A stretch of 64,000 bases of DNA from Aureimonas ureilytica DSM 18598 = NBRC 106430 (GCF_000382705.1 NZ_ARQE01000009.1:62001-126000), one strand, 5' to 3'; numbered from the stretch's first letter, positions 24,158-36,495 are shown. The notes: generated by a model not told the origin, from the letters alone. Translations and numbers: made by a program.

Positions 24158-25099
24158 ATGTCCCATATCGAAGCTCAGGAAGCGGAAGCCGGCATCGGCT
24201 CCAACATGCCGGACCACGCGCCGCCCGCCGGCGGCCGCGCGCAGATGCTGCGCGAGTTCTGGTACTATTTCTCGGTCAATCGCGGCGCGGTGGCGGGTCT
24301 TTTCGTCTTCCTGCTGATCGTTCTTCTCGCGATCCTCGCGCCGGTTCTCGCTCCGCACGATCCGACCGCGCAGAACCGCGCGGCGCTTCTCGTGCCGCCG
24401 GTCTGGCAGGAGGGCGGGCAGGCGGCCTTCCTGCTCGGCACCGACGCGGTCGGGCGCGACGTCCTGTCCCGCCTTCTGTTCGGCGCGCAGTACTCGCTCT
24501 TCATCGGCGTCGTCGTGGTGGTGCTCGCCGTCTCCACCGGCGTCGTGATCGGCCTCGTCGCCGGTTATTATCGCGGCTGGGTCGACACGGTCATCATGCG
24601 CGTGATGGACGTGATCCTGGCCTTCCCCTCGCTGCTTCTGGCGCTGGTTCTGGTCGCGATCCTCGGCCCCGGCCTCACCAACGCGATGATCGCCATCGCG
24701 CTCGTGCTGCAGCCCCATTTCGTGCGTCTGACGAGAGCCTCGGTTCTCGCCGAAAAGGAGCGTGAATATGTCGTGGCGGCGCGGGTCGTCGGCGCGGGGC
24801 CGCTGCGTCTCATGTTCAAGACGATCCTGCCGAACTGCCTCGGCCCGCTCATCGTACAGGCGACGCTGTCCTTTTCCAGCGCGATCCTCGATGCGGCGGC
24901 GCTCGGCTTCCTCGGCCTCGGCGCCCAGCCTCCGACGCCCGAATGGGGCACGATGCTGGCCGAAGCGCGCGAGTTCGTGCTGCGCGCCTGGTGGGTCGTG
25001 ACCCTGCCGGGTCTCGCCATCCTCATCACGGTGCTCGCCATCAATCTCGTGGGCGACGGTCTGCGCGACGCGCTCGACCCGAAGATGCGCCGGAGCTGA
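24158..25099 (+). CDS. dppC: Dipeptide-type ABC transporter permease DppC
   Basis: This 313-residue protein has an N-terminal cytoplasmic extension of about 35 residues, then an OppC-type N-terminal helix ([20 protein letters not shown]). The remaining helices follow, with the EAA loop [20 protein letters not shown]. It pairs with DppB. The periplasmic segment between helices 1 and 2 contains [18 protein letters not shown], a hallmark of this family. Confidence 0.93.
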   Translation: MSHIEAQEAEAGIGSNMPDHAPPAGGRAQMLREFWYYFSVNRGAVAGLFVFLLIVLLAILAPVLAPHDPTAQNRAALLVPPVWQEGGQAAFLLGTDAVGRDVLSRLLFGAQYSLFIGVVVVVLAVSTGVVIGLVAGYYRGWVDTVIMRVMDVILAFPSLLLALVLVAILGPGLTNAMIAIALVLQPHFVRLTRASVLAEKEREYVVAARVVGAGPLRLMFKTILPNCLGPLIVQATLSFSSAILDAAALGFLGLGAQPPTPEWGTMLAEAREFVLRAWWVVTLPGLAILITVLAINLVGDGLRDALDPKMRRS

Positions 25100-25103
25100 T
25101 CCC

Positions 25104-25939
25104 ATGTCGCTTCTCGAAATCCGCAATCTCACCGTCAGCTTCGACACCGCCTCCGGCCCCTTCAAGGCCGTGGACGGGATCGACATCCATGTCGACAAGG
25201 GCGAGGTCCTCGCCATCGTCGGCGAGTCGGGCTCCGGCAAGTCGGTCGGCATGCTCGCCACCATGGGCCTTCTGCCCAAGACCGCGACCGTCACGGCCGA
25301 CCGGATGCTGTTCGACGGCCGCGACATGCGCGCGATCTCCGGCCGCGAGCGCCGCCAGCTCATCGGGCGCGACATCTCGATGATCTTTCAGGAGCCGATG
25401 GCGAGCCTCAATCCGTGCTTCACGGTCGGCTTCCAGCTCACCGAGACGCTGCGCTTCCATCTCGGCCTCGGCCGCTCGGAGCGCAAGCGCCGGGCGATCG
25501 AGCTTCTGGAGGCGGTCGGCATTCCCGACCCGGCCTCGCGCCTCTCGGTTTATCCGCACCAGATGTCGGGCGGCCAGTGCCAGCGCGTGATGATCGCCAT
25601 GGCGATCGCCTGCAACCCCAAGCTCCTGATCGCCGACGAGCCCACGACGGCGCTCGACGTGACGATCCAGAAGCAGATCCTCGACCTCCTCGTCGGGCTC
25701 CAGCGCGAGCACGGGATGGGGCTCATCATGATCACCCACGACATGGGCGTCGTCGCCGAAACGGCGCACCGCGTCGTCGTGCAGTACAAGGGCCGCAAGA
25801 TGGAAGAGGCGGACGTGCTCTCCCTGTTCGAAGCGCCGAAACATCCCTATACGCGCGCGCTTCTCTCCGCTCTGCCGGAGAACGCGACCGGGGACCGCCT
25901 GCCGACCGTCGCCGACGCCATGGCGCTGGAGGGAATGCG

Positions 25940-25943
<4 letters not shown>
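25104..25943 (+). CDS. dppD: Dipeptide-type ABC transporter ATPase DppD
   Basis: This 279-residue ATPase has Walker A GESGSGKS (residues 40-47), signature [12 protein letters not shown], Walker [13 protein letters not shown] and the switch histidine ITHDMG. Family members usually extend to about 320-330 residues with a C-terminal Cys-bearing oligopeptide domain; here the protein ends soon after the [10 protein letters not shown] segment. The last bases overlap the dppF start (ATGA). Confidence 0.9.
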
Positions 25944-26770
<827 letters not shown>

Positions 26771-26777
26771 CGATCGA

Positions 26778-26805
26778 CGCCGCCGCCTTCTCGAGGGCGG
26801 CGGCG
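26778..26805. terminator. Hairpin between convergent dppF and putR
   Basis: A perfect 10-bp GC stem (CGCCGCCGCC / GGCGGCGGCG) with an eight-base loop lies between the two stop codons. There is no U tract on either strand, so it may act as a barrier or RNA end-stabiliser. Confidence 0.5.
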
Positions 26806-26820
26806 CTCCCAGGAGAGGTC

Positions 26821-27288
26821 TCACAAGGGCAGGGCGGTCGTGCTCTTGATCTCCTCCATCACCGCATAGGTGTGGGTTTCCCGAATGCCGGGAAGTTCCA
26901 GAAGCGCCTGCGCCAGAAAGGCGCGATAGGCGACCATGTCCTTTACCCGCGCTTTCAGAAGATAGTCGAAGCCGCCCGCTACCATGTGGCATTCCAGAAT
27001 GTCGGCATTGGCCTTGGCGGCGCGTCCGAACTCGGTGAACACGTCCTCGCTGGTGCGATCGAGCTTCACTTCCACGAAGACCACGAGCCCACGATCCAGC
27101 TTCTCGGGCGACAGGCGCGCATGATGGCCGAGAATGAAGCCTTCCTCGGTCAGCCGCTTGACGCGCGCCGCGACGGCGGTCGGCGAAAGGTGAACGCGGG
27201 CCGCCAGATCCACCGTGGAAAGCCGGGCGTCCGCTTGAAGCGCGCGGAGGATATTTCGGTCCTTTTCGTCCAGCGTGGCGTTTTCCAT
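26821..27288 (-). CDS. putR: Lrp/AsnC-family regulator, probable PutR
   Basis: This 155-residue protein has an N-terminal helix-turn-helix (LDEKDRNILRALQADARLST, then LSPTAVAARVKRLTEEGFI) and the Lrp ligand domain (RAM) with GGFDYLLKARVKD. It is divergent from putA. In Rhizobiales an Lrp-type PutR in this position activates putA when proline is present, so the same role is inferred. ATG 27288 begins the conserved part; the frame extends upstream to 27411 across the intergenic region, which is unlikely to be coding. Confidence 0.88.
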   Translation of the reverse strand: MENATLDEKDRNILRALQADARLSTVDLAARVHLSPTAVAARVKRLTEEGFILGHHARLSPEKLDRGLVVFVEVKLDRTSEDVFTEFGRAAKANADILECHMVAGGFDYLLKARVKDMVAYRAFLAQALLELPGIRETHTYAVMEEIKSTTALPL

Positions 27289-27409
27289 CGCGCGATATCC
27301 CTCAGGCTTCGAAATCCAGCGTATAGGATGCGATAATCGCCGGGAAAGAAAGTCCGGGATTTGATAGGGTCCGGCGCGATCTTCCCCCGCCGACGGAGCC
27401 CCGGTTTTC

Positions 27410-30400
27410 ATGAGCCTCGCGCCCTTTTCCGCCCCCTATTCACCCAGCGACCGCGACGCCGTCGCCGGCCTCCTGAAAGCCGCCGAAAGCTTTGCCGTGG
27501 ACGAGGGCGCGGTGAAGGCGCGCGCCCGCCATTACATCGAGAGCATCCGCTCGCGCGCGGGCGGCATCGGCGCGGTGGAAGACTTCATGCGCGAATTCGG
27601 CCTCTCGACGCGCGAGGGGCTGGCGCTGATGGTGCTGGCCGAAGCGCTCCTGCGCGTGCCCGACACCGAAACGCAGGACCGCCTGATCGAGGACAAGATC
27701 GGCGCGGGCGACTGGGCCAATCGCGAGCCCATCGTCGATCAGAAGATGATGGCGGCCTCGGCCTGGGCGCTCGGCCTGTCGGCCCGCATCATCCGCCCGC
27801 ACGAGACGCCGTCCGGCATCGTGCAGTCGCTGGTGAAGCGCGTCGGCGCGCCGGCCGTGCGCACCGCGACCCGTCAGGCCATGCGCTTTCTCGGCCGGCA
27901 GTTCGTGCTAGGCGAGACGATCGAGGACGCGCTGGAGCGGGCGCGCGGCTTCGAGAAGAAGGGCTATCGCTACTCCTACGACATGCTGGGCGAGGGCGCG
28001 CGCACCAAGCGGGACGCCGAGCGCTACTTCAAGGCCTATGCCGACGCGATCGAGGCGATCGGCCGCAAGGCCGGCAACAAGGCGCTGCCCGATCGCCCGG
28101 GCATCTCCGTCAAGCTCTCGGCGCTGCATCCGCGCTACCATCCAACCCATCGCGACACCGTGCTGCGCGAGCTGGTGCCGCTGGTGGTGGACCTCGCCAA
28201 CCGCGCCCGCTCCTATGATCTGAACTTCACGATCGACGCGGAAGAAGCCGAGCGTCTGGAGCTCTCGATCGACGTGATCGAAGCCGTCGTGGAGCAGGTG
28301 ACGTTCGACGGCTGGATCGGCTTCGGTCTGGCGATCCAGGCCTATGGAAAGCGCGTGATCCCGCTGATCCGTCATCTCGACGCGATCGCCGAGCGGGCGG
28401 GCATCCGCATGATGGTGCGCCTCGTGAAGGGCGCTTATTGGGACACCGAGATCAAGCAGTCCCAGGAAAAGGGCCTGCCCGGTTTCCCGGTGCATACGGT
28501 GAAACCGGCGACGGACCTGTCCTACCTCGCCAGCGCCAACGAGCTTCTCCAGCGCCGAGCCCGGCTCTATCCGCAATTTGCCACGCACAATGCACTGACC
28601 GTCGCCAACATCCTGGAGATGGCCGGCTCGAATCGCTCGGGCTTCGAGTTCCAGCGCCTGCACGGCATGGGCGAATCGCTCTACGAGGCGCTGCGCGAGG
28701 ACACGAAGGGCGAGGTCTCCTGCCGCATCTACGCGCCGGTCGGCGGCTATAGCGATCTACTGGCCTATCTCGTGCGTCGCCTCCTCGAGAATGGCGCCAA
28801 TTCCTCCTTCGTCGCCAAGGTCGGTGACGTGAAGGTGCCGGTCGATGATCTCCTCGCCCATCCGCGCGAGCTTCTGCAGGGCGGGCGCGTCACCCATGCG
28901 GGGGTCGTCAACCCGACCGATCTGTTCGGCTCGCGGCCAAATTCCAAGGGCACGGAGTTCGGCGACCGCTGGGCGCTGGCCGCGCTCCTGAAGGCCCGCG
29001 ACGGCGCCAAGCTCGCAGGTCTTTCGGCCGATCCCGTGCAAGGGCTCGACACGCGCGCCGCGATCGACATCCGCTCGCCCGTGGACGGCGCGGCCGTCGG
29101 CACCAGCCGCTTCCTGACGGCTGCCGGCGCGACGGCGCTGGTCGAGCGCGCGAAGGCGGCGGTCCGCGCCACCGAAGCCGTGCCGGCCACGACCCGCGCC
29201 GCGCAGCTTCGCCGCGCCGCCGATCTTCTGGAAGCGCGCGAGGGCGAGTTTCTCGCGCTTCTGACGCGTGAAGCCGGCAAGACGCTGGACGACGGGATCG
29301 CGGAACTGCGCGAGGCCGTGGACTTCTGCCGCTTCTATGCCGCCGAGGCCGAGCGCCTCCTGGCGCAGCCCGTCGCCCTGCCGGGGCCGACCGGCGAGGA
29401 GAACCGGCTGATCTATCGCTCGCGCGGCGTCGCCGTCTGCATCTCGCCCTGGAACTTCCCGCTCGCGATCTTCCTTGGCCAGGTTGCGGCGGCGCTGGCC
29501 GGCGGCAATGTGGTGATCGCCAAGCCCGCCGAGCAGACGCCGCTGATCGCCGCCCGCGCGGTGGCGATCCTGCACGAGGCGGGCTTCTCCAAGGACGCGG
29601 TCTATCTGGCGCCGGGTGACGGCGAAGCCGGCGCGGCGCTCGTCGCCCATCCGGCGACCGCGCTCGTCGCCTTCACGGGATCGACCGAGACCGCCTTCGC
29701 CATCAACCGCTCGCTCGCCGCCCGCAACGCGCCGATCGCGCCGCTGATCGCGGAAACCGGCGGCATGAACGCCATGATCGTGGACGCGACGGCGCTTCCC
29801 GAGCAGGTGGCGGACGATGTCGTGCGCTCGGCCTTCCGCTCGGCCGGCCAGCGCTGCTCGGCGCTGCGGCTTCTCTTCGTGCAGGCCGATGTCGCGGATC
29901 GAATGCTGGCGATGATCGAGGGCGCGGCCGCCGAGCTCCATGTCGGCGACCCCGCCGATCTCGAGACCGATGTCGGCCCGGTGATCGACGCCGCGCAGGC
30001 CGAGATGCTGACCGGCCATATCGCCGAGATGCGCGCCAAGCAAAATGTCCGTTTCGAGGGCAAGCTCCCGGCCGACCTGCCGGCGGCCGGGCACTATGTC
30101 GCCCCGACCATCGTCGAGATCGACCGGCCGGAGGCGCTGACCCGCGAAGTGTTCGGGCCGGTGCTGCATGTCGTCAGATGGAAGGCCGGCGATCTCGCCA
30201 AGGTCTGCGACGCGGTGGACGCGACGGGCTTCGGCCTGACGCTCGGCGTTCATTCGCGCATCGACGAGACGATCCGCTTCGTGAAGGAGCGGCTGACGGT
30301 CGGCAATGTCTATGTGAACCGCAACATGATCGGCGCCATCGTCGGCTCGCAGCCTTTCGGCGGCTCGGGCCTGTCGGGCACCGGACCGAAGGCCGGCGGG

Positions 30401-30499
30401 CCGAACTATCTTGCCCGCTTCGTGCGCGAGCAGGTGATCTCCACCAACACGGCGGCGGCAGGCGGAAACGCCAGCCTGATCGCCGCCGGCGGGGATTAA
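27410..30499 (+). CDS. putA: Bifunctional proline dehydrogenase / P5C dehydrogenase PutA
   Basis: This 1029-residue protein has an N-terminal helical region, a FAD-dependent proline dehydrogenase barrel (about residues 180-470; [31 protein letters not shown]) and an aldehyde dehydrogenase domain (about 520-1010). The catalytic cysteine is C816 in [10 protein letters not shown], with the GSTETAF and [11 protein letters not shown] motifs present. It oxidises proline to glutamate in two steps. There is no N-terminal ribbon-helix-helix domain, so it does not regulate itself and instead depends on the divergent putR. The length is near the short end for PutA. Confidence 0.96.
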   Translation: MSLAPFSAPYSPSDRDAVAGLLKAAESFAVDEGAVKARARHYIESIRSRAGGIGAVEDFMREFGLSTREGLALMVLAEALLRVPDTETQDRLIEDKIGAGDWANREPIVDQKMMAASAWALGLSARIIRPHETPSGIVQSLVKRVGAPAVRTATRQAMRFLGRQFVLGETIEDALERARGFEKKGYRYSYDMLGEGARTKRDAERYFKAYADAIEAIGRKAGNKALPDRPGISVKLSALHPRYHPTHRDTVLRELVPLVVDLANRARSYDLNFTIDAEEAERLELSIDVIEAVVEQVTFDGWIGFGLAIQAYGKRVIPLIRHLDAIAERAGIRMMVRLVKGAYWDTEIKQSQEKGLPGFPVHTVKPATDLSYLASANELLQRRARLYPQFATHNALTVANILEMAGSNRSGFEFQRLHGMGESLYEALREDTKGEVSCRIYAPVGGYSDLLAYLVRRLLENGANSSFVAKVGDVKVPVDDLLAHPRELLQGGRVTHAGVVNPTDLFGSRPNSKGTEFGDRWALAALLKARDGAKLAGLSADPVQGLDTRAAIDIRSPVDGAAVGTSRFLTAAGATALVERAKAAVRATEAVPATTRAAQLRRAADLLEAREGEFLALLTREAGKTLDDGIAELREAVDFCRFYAAEAERLLAQPVALPGPTGEENRLIYRSRGVAVCISPWNFPLAIFLGQVAAALAGGNVVIAKPAEQTPLIAARAVAILHEAGFSKDAVYLAPGDGEAGAALVAHPATALVAFTGSTETAFAINRSLAARNAPIAPLIAETGGMNAMIVDATALPEQVADDVVRSAFRSAGQRCSALRLLFVQADVADRMLAMIEGAAAELHVGDPADLETDVGPVIDAAQAEMLTGHIAEMRAKQNVRFEGKLPADLPAAGHYVAPTIVEIDRPEALTREVFGPVLHVVRWKAGDLAKVCDAVDATGFGLTLGVHSRIDETIRFVKERLTVGNVYVNRNMIGAIVGSQPFGGSGLSGTGPKAGGPNYLARFVREQVISTNTAAAGGNASLIAAGGD

Positions 30500-30573
30500 G
30501 CCTCAACGCTCCTTGCGCCCGGCGCCGCCCTTCGTATGGTGGCGCCGGGCCTCCCCGGCGAGGCCGTGCCAGC

Positions 30574-32268
30574 ATGGAGCCTTCGTTCGTGGCCGAGCCT
30601 TTGTCCGACATCGCCATCGCGCGCGCCGCCCAGAAGAAGCCGATCGCCGCGATCGCCGCCCGGCTCGACATTCCCGAGGACGCGCTGATCCCCTATGGCC
30701 GCGACAAGGCCAAGCTGGACGCCGCCTTTCTCGAGGGCTTGAAGGATCGCCCCGACGGCAAGCTGATCCTCGTCACCGCCATCAACCCGACGCCCGCCGG
30801 CGAGGGCAAGACGACCACGACGGTCGGCCTCGGCGACGGGCTGAACCGCATCGGCAAGCGCGCGGCGATCTGCCTGCGCGAGCCCTCGCTCGGCCCCTGC
30901 TTCGGGCAGAAGGGCGGGGCGGCCGGCGGCGGCTATGCGCAGGTCATCCCGATGGAGGACATCAACCTCCATTTCACGGGCGACTTCCACGCCATCACCA
31001 CGGCGCACAATCTCCTCGCCGCGATGGTGGACAATCATCTCCACTGGGGCAACGCGCTGGGGCTCGACCCGCGCCGCATCGTCTGGCGCCGCGTCATGGA
31101 CATGAACGACCGGGCGCTGCGCGACATGGTGCAGTCGCTCGGCGGCCCGGCCAACGGCCTGCCGCGCGAATCGGGCTTCGACATCACCGTCGCCTCCGAG
31201 ATCATGGCGATCGTCTGCCTCGCCGCCGATCTCGACGATCTGCAGGAGCGGCTCGGGCGCATCGTCATCGGCTACCGGCCCGACAAGTCGCGCGTCACGG
31301 CGCGCGACCTGAAGGCCGACGGCGCCATGGCCGCGCTCCTGAAGGACGCGATGCTGCCCAATCTCGTGCAGACCGTGGAGAACAACCCCGCCTTTGTGCA
31401 TGGCGGGCCCTTCGCCAATATCGCCCATGGCTGCAATTCGGTGGTCGCGACCCGCGCCGCGCTGAAGCTCGCCGACTATGTGGTGACGGAAGCGGGCTTC
31501 GGGGCCGATCTCGGCGCCGAGAAGTTCTTCGACATCAAATGCCGGCAGGCCGGGCTGAAGCCGGCCGCGACTGTCATCGTCGCCACCGTGCGCGCGCTGA
31601 AGATGAATGGCGGCGTCGCCAAGTCCGAACTCGGCACGGAGAATGTCGAGGCCGTCCGGCGCGGCGCGGCCAATCTCAAGCGCCATGTCGGCAACTGCAT
31701 CTCCTTCGGCGTGCCGGCCATCGTCGCGATCAACCATTTCGGGACGGACACCGACGCCGAGATCGAGGCCGTGCGCGAGGCGGCGGCGGAAGCGGGCGTC
31801 GAGGCGGTCCTTTGCCGGCACTGGGCGCAGGGCTCGGCGGGCGCGGAGGAACTCGCCGAGAAGGTCGCGAGCCTTGCCGATTCCGGCCGCGCCCGCTTCA
31901 AGCCGATCTATCCCGACGAGACCAGCCTTCTCGGCAAGATCGAGACCGTGGTGAAGGACATCTACCACGGCGCGGCGGTAACGGCGGAGCCCGCCGTGTT
32001 GAAGGCGCTGGACGGCTTCCAGGCCGATGGCTACGGCCATTTCCCGGTCTGCATGGCCAAGACCCAATATTCCTTCTCGACCGACCCCGCCCGGCTGGGT
32101 GCGCCGACCGATCATATCGTGCATGTGCGCGAGGTGCGGCTGGCCGCAGGCGCCGGCTTCGTGGTGGCGATCTGCGGCGACATTCTCACCATGCCCGGCC
32201 TGCCGCGACAGCCGGCGGCCGAGCGCATCTTCCTCGACGCGGAAGGGCGCGTGGAAGGGCTGTTCTGA
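30574..32268 (+). CDS. fhs: Formate-tetrahydrofolate ligase
   Basis: This 564-residue cytosolic enzyme makes 10-formyl-THF from formate, THF and ATP. The P-loop [14 protein letters not shown] lies at about residues 69-82. Other family blocks are present: [39 protein letters not shown] and [15 protein letters not shown]. The length matches the usual 556-560. ATG 30574 lies 75 bases after putA on the same strand; no strong ribosome site is evident. Being next to putA may reflect shared one-carbon or amino-acid use, or chance. Confidence 0.95.
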   Translation: MEPSFVAEPLSDIAIARAAQKKPIAAIAARLDIPEDALIPYGRDKAKLDAAFLEGLKDRPDGKLILVTAINPTPAGEGKTTTTVGLGDGLNRIGKRAAICLREPSLGPCFGQKGGAAGGGYAQVIPMEDINLHFTGDFHAITTAHNLLAAMVDNHLHWGNALGLDPRRIVWRRVMDMNDRALRDMVQSLGGPANGLPRESGFDITVASEIMAIVCLAADLDDLQERLGRIVIGYRPDKSRVTARDLKADGAMAALLKDAMLPNLVQTVENNPAFVHGGPFANIAHGCNSVVATRAALKLADYVVTEAGFGADLGAEKFFDIKCRQAGLKPAATVIVATVRALKMNGGVAKSELGTENVEAVRRGAANLKRHVGNCISFGVPAIVAINHFGTDTDAEIEAVREAAAEAGVEAVLCRHWAQGSAGAEELAEKVASLADSGRARFKPIYPDETSLLGKIETVVKDIYHGAAVTAEPAVLKALDGFQADGYGHFPVCMAKTQYSFSTDPARLGAPTDHIVHVREVRLAAGAGFVVAICGDILTMPGLPRQPAAERIFLDAEGRVEGLF

Positions 32269-32422
32269 GGCGCTCGCCCGAAGCCGGCCGAAGCCGAGGG
32301 TCGCTGCGCTCGTCTGACGAGCGCCGGGGATCGTGCCAAGCGTGCCGGTCTCGTCTAGAAATCGTCGCTGAAACGAGGATGCCGGCCATCGCGGTCGGGC
32401 CCGTTCAGCGGAGAGCCGACGC

Positions 32423-33049
32423 ATGCCCGATGGTCTGATCCTCTACACGAACCCCATGTCGCGCGGACGCATCGTCCGCTGGATGCTCGAAGAGGTCGGC
32501 GCACCCTACGAGGCGAAGATCCTCTCCTATGGCGAGGGGATGAAGGCGCCCGAGTTTCTCGCCCTCAACCCGATGGGCAAGGTGCCGACCCTCATCAATG
32601 ACGGCGTGGTGGTGACGGAGGTCGCGGCGATCTGCGCCTATCTCGCCGAAACCTTCCCCGAAGCCGGCCTCCTGCCGCGCACGGCTTCGGAGCGCGCCGC
32701 CTATTATCGCTGGATGTTCTTTGCGGCCGGCCCGCTGGAAGCAGCCGTCACCAATCGCACGCTCGGCGTCACCGTGCCCGACGAGAAGCGCGCCTTCGTC
32801 GGATACGGCTCCTACGAGACCGCCCTCGACGCGCTGGAAGGCGCGGTTTCGGTCTCCAGCTTCATCGCCGGAGACAGGTTCACCGCCGCCGACGTCTATG
32901 TCGGCAGTCACGTTGCCTGGGGCCTTCAGTTCGGCTCGATCGAGCGCCGGCCGGCTTTCGAGGCCTATGCCGAACGCGTCCGGTCCCGCCCGGCCTATCG
33001 CCGCGCCACCGAGATCGACGACGCGCTTCTGGCCGCCGCGAAGGGCTGA
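32423..33049 (+). CDS. Glutathione S-transferase family protein
   Basis: This 208-residue protein has a thioredoxin-like N-terminal domain (LYTNPMSRGRIVRWMLEEVGAPYEAK, with the cis-proline motif GKVPTL) and a helical C-terminal domain (FTAADVYVGSH). It resembles the large group of bacterial GSTs related to YfcG/GstB, with Ser or Asn rather than Cys near the active site. Substrate unknown. It precedes the trp leader on the same strand with about 95 bases between. Confidence 0.85.
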   Translation: MPDGLILYTNPMSRGRIVRWMLEEVGAPYEAKILSYGEGMKAPEFLALNPMGKVPTLINDGVVVTEVAAICAYLAETFPEAGLLPRTASERAAYYRWMFFAAGPLEAAVTNRTLGVTVPDEKRAFVGYGSYETALDALEGAVSVSSFIAGDRFTAADVYVGSHVAWGLQFGSIERRPAFEAYAERVRSRPAYRRATEIDDALLAAAKG

Positions 33050-33109
33050 GCCGGCCGCTCGCGCGCACTTGCGAAGCACTGGCAAATAAGGCCTTGCGGG
33101 GAATTTTCG

Positions 33110-33137
33110 TTGCGATCGGCCGGGCTCTGGGCTAGGT
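33110..33137 (+). promoter_or_regulatory. Probable trp leader promoter
   Basis: TTGCGA, 16 bases, then CTAGGT, an acceptable housekeeping promoter for this group. The -10 ends eight bases before the leader ATG, so transcription could begin at or next to that ATG, as reported for the S. meliloti trpL leader. Confidence 0.45.
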
Positions 33138-33145
33138 CTTCCGCC

Positions 33146-33193
33146 ATGACGAACGCGCGCAACATCGGCAAGTGGTGGCTCATCCGCACATAG
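33146..33193 (+). CDS. trpL: trp operon leader peptide TrpL
   Basis: This 15-codon frame encodes MTNARNIGKWWLIRT, with two adjacent Trp codons near the end. It lies 116 bases before trpE(G) and is followed by a terminator hairpin. When Trp-tRNA is scarce the ribosome stalls at the Trp codons and an antiterminator forms; when it is plentiful the terminator forms. The peptide resembles the rhizobial TrpL (N-terminal M-x-N-x-x-N-I, then a Trp run). In Sinorhizobium meliloti the released leader RNA and the peptide also act in trans, from what I recall of that literature. Confidence 0.9.
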   Translation: MTNARNIGKWWLIRT

Positions 33194-33225
33194 GCGGCTG
33201 GCGAACACGTGCGTCTGTTCGAAAC

Positions 33226-33258
33226 AAAGGCCGCCCCGGGAAACCCGGCGGCCTTTTT
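33226..33258 (+). terminator. trp attenuator terminator
   Basis: A stem formed by AAAGGCCGCCCCGGG and CCCGGCGGCCTTTTT (a two-base bulge, AAA loop) ends in five T. It lies 33 bases after the leader stop codon and before trpE(G), the expected place for an attenuator. Confidence 0.88.
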
Positions 33259-33308
33259 GCTTGAAAAAGGGGCCGTGAGGGCCGGTGCTTCTTGAAGGAG
33301 TGGAACCC

Positions 33309-35489
33309 ATGACCCTCGAAACCGCCAGCGACGGCGCGTTCCGATACGAGACCGAAGGCGGTGTCACCGTCACCCGCCGGCGCCGCGACGTCGCCTATGC
33401 GGGGGCGATCGAGCCCTATGTCGATCGGCTCGACACGAGGCGCGGCGCGGTCTTCTCCTCCAATTACGAATATCCCGGCCGCTACACGCGCTGGGACACG
33501 GCGATCGTCGATCCGCCGCTCGCCGTCACCTCGTCCGGCCGTCACGTCCGGGTGGAGGCGCTGAACCCGCGCGGCCATGTGCTCCTCGGCTTCGTGGCGG
33601 ACGCGCTGGAGGGCCACGAGGACCTCGCCGAGACCCTTCGCGGCGAAAGCCGCCTCGATCTGACCGTCGCCCTGCCGTCGCGCGCCTTCACGGAAGAAGA
33701 GCGCTCGCGCATGCCGACCGTCTTTTCCGTGCTGCGCGCCATCGTCGCCCTGTTCAAGTCGGACGAGGACAGCGATCTCGGCCTTTACGGCGCCTTCGGC
33801 TACGATCTGGCCTTCCAGTTCGATCCGGTTCGCGAAACGCAGGCGCGCGACGACGCGCGGCGCGATCTCGTCCTCTACCTGCCGGACGAGATCCTGATCG
33901 TCGATCACTATTCGGCGCGCGCCTATGTCGAGGCCTACGAGTTTTCCAAGGACGGGCGCTCCACCGAAGGGCTGGAAGGGGGCGGCACCGACGCGCCCTT
34001 CGTGCCGGCCAACGAGGCGCCCAAGCGCGGCGATCACGAGCCCGGCGAATACGCCTCGCTCGTGCGCCGCGCCAAGGACAAGTTCATGCGTGGCGACCTG
34101 TTCGAGGTCGTGCCGGGCCAGACCTTCTACGAGCGCGTCGAAAGCCGCCCCTCGGCCGTGTCGCGCCGCCTGAAGGCGATCAATCCCTCGCCCTATTCCT
34201 TCTTCATCAATCTTGGGCGGAACGAATTCCTGATCGGGGCGAGCCCCGAAATGTTCGTGCGCGTGTCGGGCCGCCGCGTGGAAACCTGCCCGATTTCCGG
34301 CACGATCCGGCGCGGCGAGGACGCGATCTCGGATTCCGAGCAGATCCTGAAGCTCCTGAACTCCAAGAAGGACGAGTCGGAACTCACCATGTGTTCCGAC
34401 GTCGATCGCAACGATAAGAGCCGCGTCTGCGAGCCGGGCTCGGTGCGCGTCATCGGCCGGCGTCAGATCGAGATGTATTCGCGCCTGATCCACACGGTGG
34501 ACCATATCGAGGGCCGCCTGCGCGAGGGCATGGACGCGATGGACGCCTTCCTGTCCCACGCCTGGGCGGTGACGGTGACGGGCGCGCCCAAGCTCTGGGC
34601 CATGCGCTTCATCGAGGAGAACGAGAAGAGCGCCCGCGCCTGGTATGGCGGCGCGGTCGGCATGGTGCATTTCAACGGCGATCTGAACACCGGCCTGACG
34701 CTGCGCACGATCAGGCTGAATGGCGGCATCGCCGAAGTGCGCGCCGGCGCGACGCTCCTCTACGATTCCAACCCGGAAGAGGAAGAGGCCGAGACGGAGC
34801 TGAAGGCCTCCGCGCTTCTCGCCGCCATTCGCGAGGCCGGCGCGCCGCAGGCTTCCGGCGCCACGGCCGAGCGCGCCAAGGTCGGGGAGGGCGTTCGCAT
34901 CCTCCTCGTCGATCACGAAGACAGTTTCGTCCACACGCTCGCCAATTATTTCCGCCAGACCGGCGCCGAGGTGACGACGGTTCGCACGCCCGTGCCCGAA
35001 GAGATCTTCGACCGCGTGTCGCCCGATCTCGTGGTTCTCTCGCCGGGCCCCGGCAAGCCGGATGATTTCGACTGTCGCGGCACGATCGCGCTTGCGCGCA
35101 AGCGCCAGGCGCCGATCTTCGGCGTCTGCCTCGGGCTCCAGGCCCTGGCGGAGAGCTATGGCGGCACCTTGCGCACCCTGCATGTGCCGGTTCACGGCAA
35201 GCCCTCGCGCATCCGCGTCGCCTCGGCGGGCACGATCTTCGCCGGGCTCCCGTCCGAAGTGACGGTCGGGCGCTACCACTCGATCTTCGCCGATCCCGTG
35301 CGCCTGCCGCGCGAGTTCGAGGTGACGGCCGAGACCGAGGACGGCGTCGTCATGGCCTTCGAGCATAAGCACGAGCCGGTCGCGGCGGTGCAGTTCCATC
35401 CCGAAAGCATCATGAGTCTGGGAGGAGACGCCGGGATGAAGATGATCGAGAATGTCGTGGCCAAGCTGCCCCGGCGCAACCGCGCGTAA
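33309..35489 (+). CDS. trpE(G): Fused anthranilate synthase TrpE-TrpG
   Basis: This 726-residue enzyme joins the TrpE component (about residues 1-510) and a glutamine amidotransferase domain (about 530-720) in one chain, the rhizobial form. TrpE motifs include [29 protein letters not shown] and [16 protein letters not shown]. The amidotransferase nucleophile is C607 in GVCLGLQ, with the FHPES triad motif near the end. It converts chorismate and glutamine to anthranilate, the first step of Trp synthesis. ATG 33309 has GAAGGAG eight bases upstream; an upstream GTG at 33285 is less likely. Expression is controlled by the leader attenuator. Confidence 0.95.
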   Translation: MTLETASDGAFRYETEGGVTVTRRRRDVAYAGAIEPYVDRLDTRRGAVFSSNYEYPGRYTRWDTAIVDPPLAVTSSGRHVRVEALNPRGHVLLGFVADALEGHEDLAETLRGESRLDLTVALPSRAFTEEERSRMPTVFSVLRAIVALFKSDEDSDLGLYGAFGYDLAFQFDPVRETQARDDARRDLVLYLPDEILIVDHYSARAYVEAYEFSKDGRSTEGLEGGGTDAPFVPANEAPKRGDHEPGEYASLVRRAKDKFMRGDLFEVVPGQTFYERVESRPSAVSRRLKAINPSPYSFFINLGRNEFLIGASPEMFVRVSGRRVETCPISGTIRRGEDAISDSEQILKLLNSKKDESELTMCSDVDRNDKSRVCEPGSVRVIGRRQIEMYSRLIHTVDHIEGRLREGMDAMDAFLSHAWAVTVTGAPKLWAMRFIEENEKSARAWYGGAVGMVHFNGDLNTGLTLRTIRLNGGIAEVRAGATLLYDSNPEEEEAETELKASALLAAIREAGAPQASGATAERAKVGEGVRILLVDHEDSFVHTLANYFRQTGAEVTTVRTPVPEEIFDRVSPDLVVLSPGPGKPDDFDCRGTIALARKRQAPIFGVCLGLQALAESYGGTLRTLHVPVHGKPSRIRVASAGTIFAGLPSEVTVGRYHSIFADPVRLPREFEVTAETEDGVVMAFEHKHEPVAAVQFHPESIMSLGGDAGMKMIENVVAKLPRRNRA

Positions 35490-35501
35490 GGTCTTCCGTC
35501 A

Positions 35502-36428
35502 ATGAATGCAGCGGCGATCACCATGAGCGACGACGACACCGGCCGGCTGGTCAAGCGCACGGCGACCATCACGGTCGCGGTCGCCTGTCTCGTCCTGGGC
35601 ATCAAATATCTCGCCTATATGGTGACCGGCTCGGTGGCGCTGTTTTCGGACGCGCTGGAATCGATCGTGAACGTGGTCGCCGGCCTCATCGCCCTTTGGG
35701 CGGTGACGGTCTCCTACAAGCCCGCCGACGCCGATCACCCGTTCGGACACACCAAGGCGGAGTATTTCTCCGCCGTGGTGGAGGGCGTTCTGATCGTGCT
35801 CGCCGCGCTTCTGATCCTGCGCGAGGCCTGGTTCGCCTATGCCGCGCCGCGCGCCATCGAGGCGCCGCTTCTCGGCATCGCCATCAATGGCGTCGCGACC
35901 GCGATCAACGCCTTCTGGGCGACGGTTCTGATCCGCAAGGGGCGCGAGCACCGCTCGCCCGCGCTCGATGCGGACGGGCGCCACATCATGGCCGATGTGG
36001 TGACCTCGGTCGGCGTCCTCGCCGGCCTCGCCGTGGCGCAGGCGACGGGCTGGGTGATCCTCGATCCGCTGCTCGCCGCGCTGGTCGCGCTCAACATCCT
36101 GCGCGAGGGCTGGAAGGTCGTCGCCGCCTCGCTGTCCGGCCTCATGGATCAGGCGCTCGACGCGCCCGACGACGCGCGCGTGCGCGAGATCATCTCCACC
36201 AAGGCCGACGGGGCGCTGGAAGTCCACGACGTTCGCACGCGCATCGCGGGCCGCGCGATCTTCATCGAATTTCACATGGTGGTGCCCAGCGCGATGAGCG
36301 TCGGCGATGCGCATGTGATCTGCGACCGGATCGAGGACGCGCTTCAGGAGGAGTTTCTGAACGCCCGTGTTCTGATCCATGTGGAGCCGGAAGCGGAAGC
36401 CAAACAGGTGGGCGTGCCTGTCATCTAG
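35502..36428 (+). CDS. Cation diffusion facilitator metal transporter (FieF-like)
   Basis: This 308-residue protein has an N-terminal membrane domain of about six helices and a C-terminal cytosolic domain. The two metal-site motifs are SDALES in helix 2 (the first position is S, where other family members have H or D) and HIMADV in helix 5 (H-x3-D). The DHPFGHTKAE loop and the C-terminal HxxDVRTR segment are also CDF hallmarks. It exports divalent metal ions, probably Fe, Zn or Mn. It starts 12 bases after trpE(G); a promoter of its own is not evident. A strong terminator follows. Confidence 0.9.
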   Translation: MNAAAITMSDDDTGRLVKRTATITVAVACLVLGIKYLAYMVTGSVALFSDALESIVNVVAGLIALWAVTVSYKPADADHPFGHTKAEYFSAVVEGVLIVLAALLILREAWFAYAAPRAIEAPLLGIAINGVATAINAFWATVLIRKGREHRSPALDADGRHIMADVVTSVGVLAGLAVAQATGWVILDPLLAALVALNILREGWKVVAASLSGLMDQALDAPDDARVREIISTKADGALEVHDVRTRIAGRAIFIEFHMVVPSAMSVGDAHVICDRIEDALQEEFLNARVLIHVEPEAEAKQVGVPVI

Positions 36429-36461
36429 GCGTCATAGGCCGCCAAAACAGCTAAGAGTTTG

Positions 36462-36495
36462 AAGGGGCAGCGGGATTCGCTGCCCTTTCTTTTTG
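36462..36495 (+). terminator. Intrinsic terminator after the CDF gene
   Basis: A perfect 8-bp stem (GGGCAGCG / CGCTGCCC) with a five-base loop is followed by TTTCTTTTT. Confidence 0.9.
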
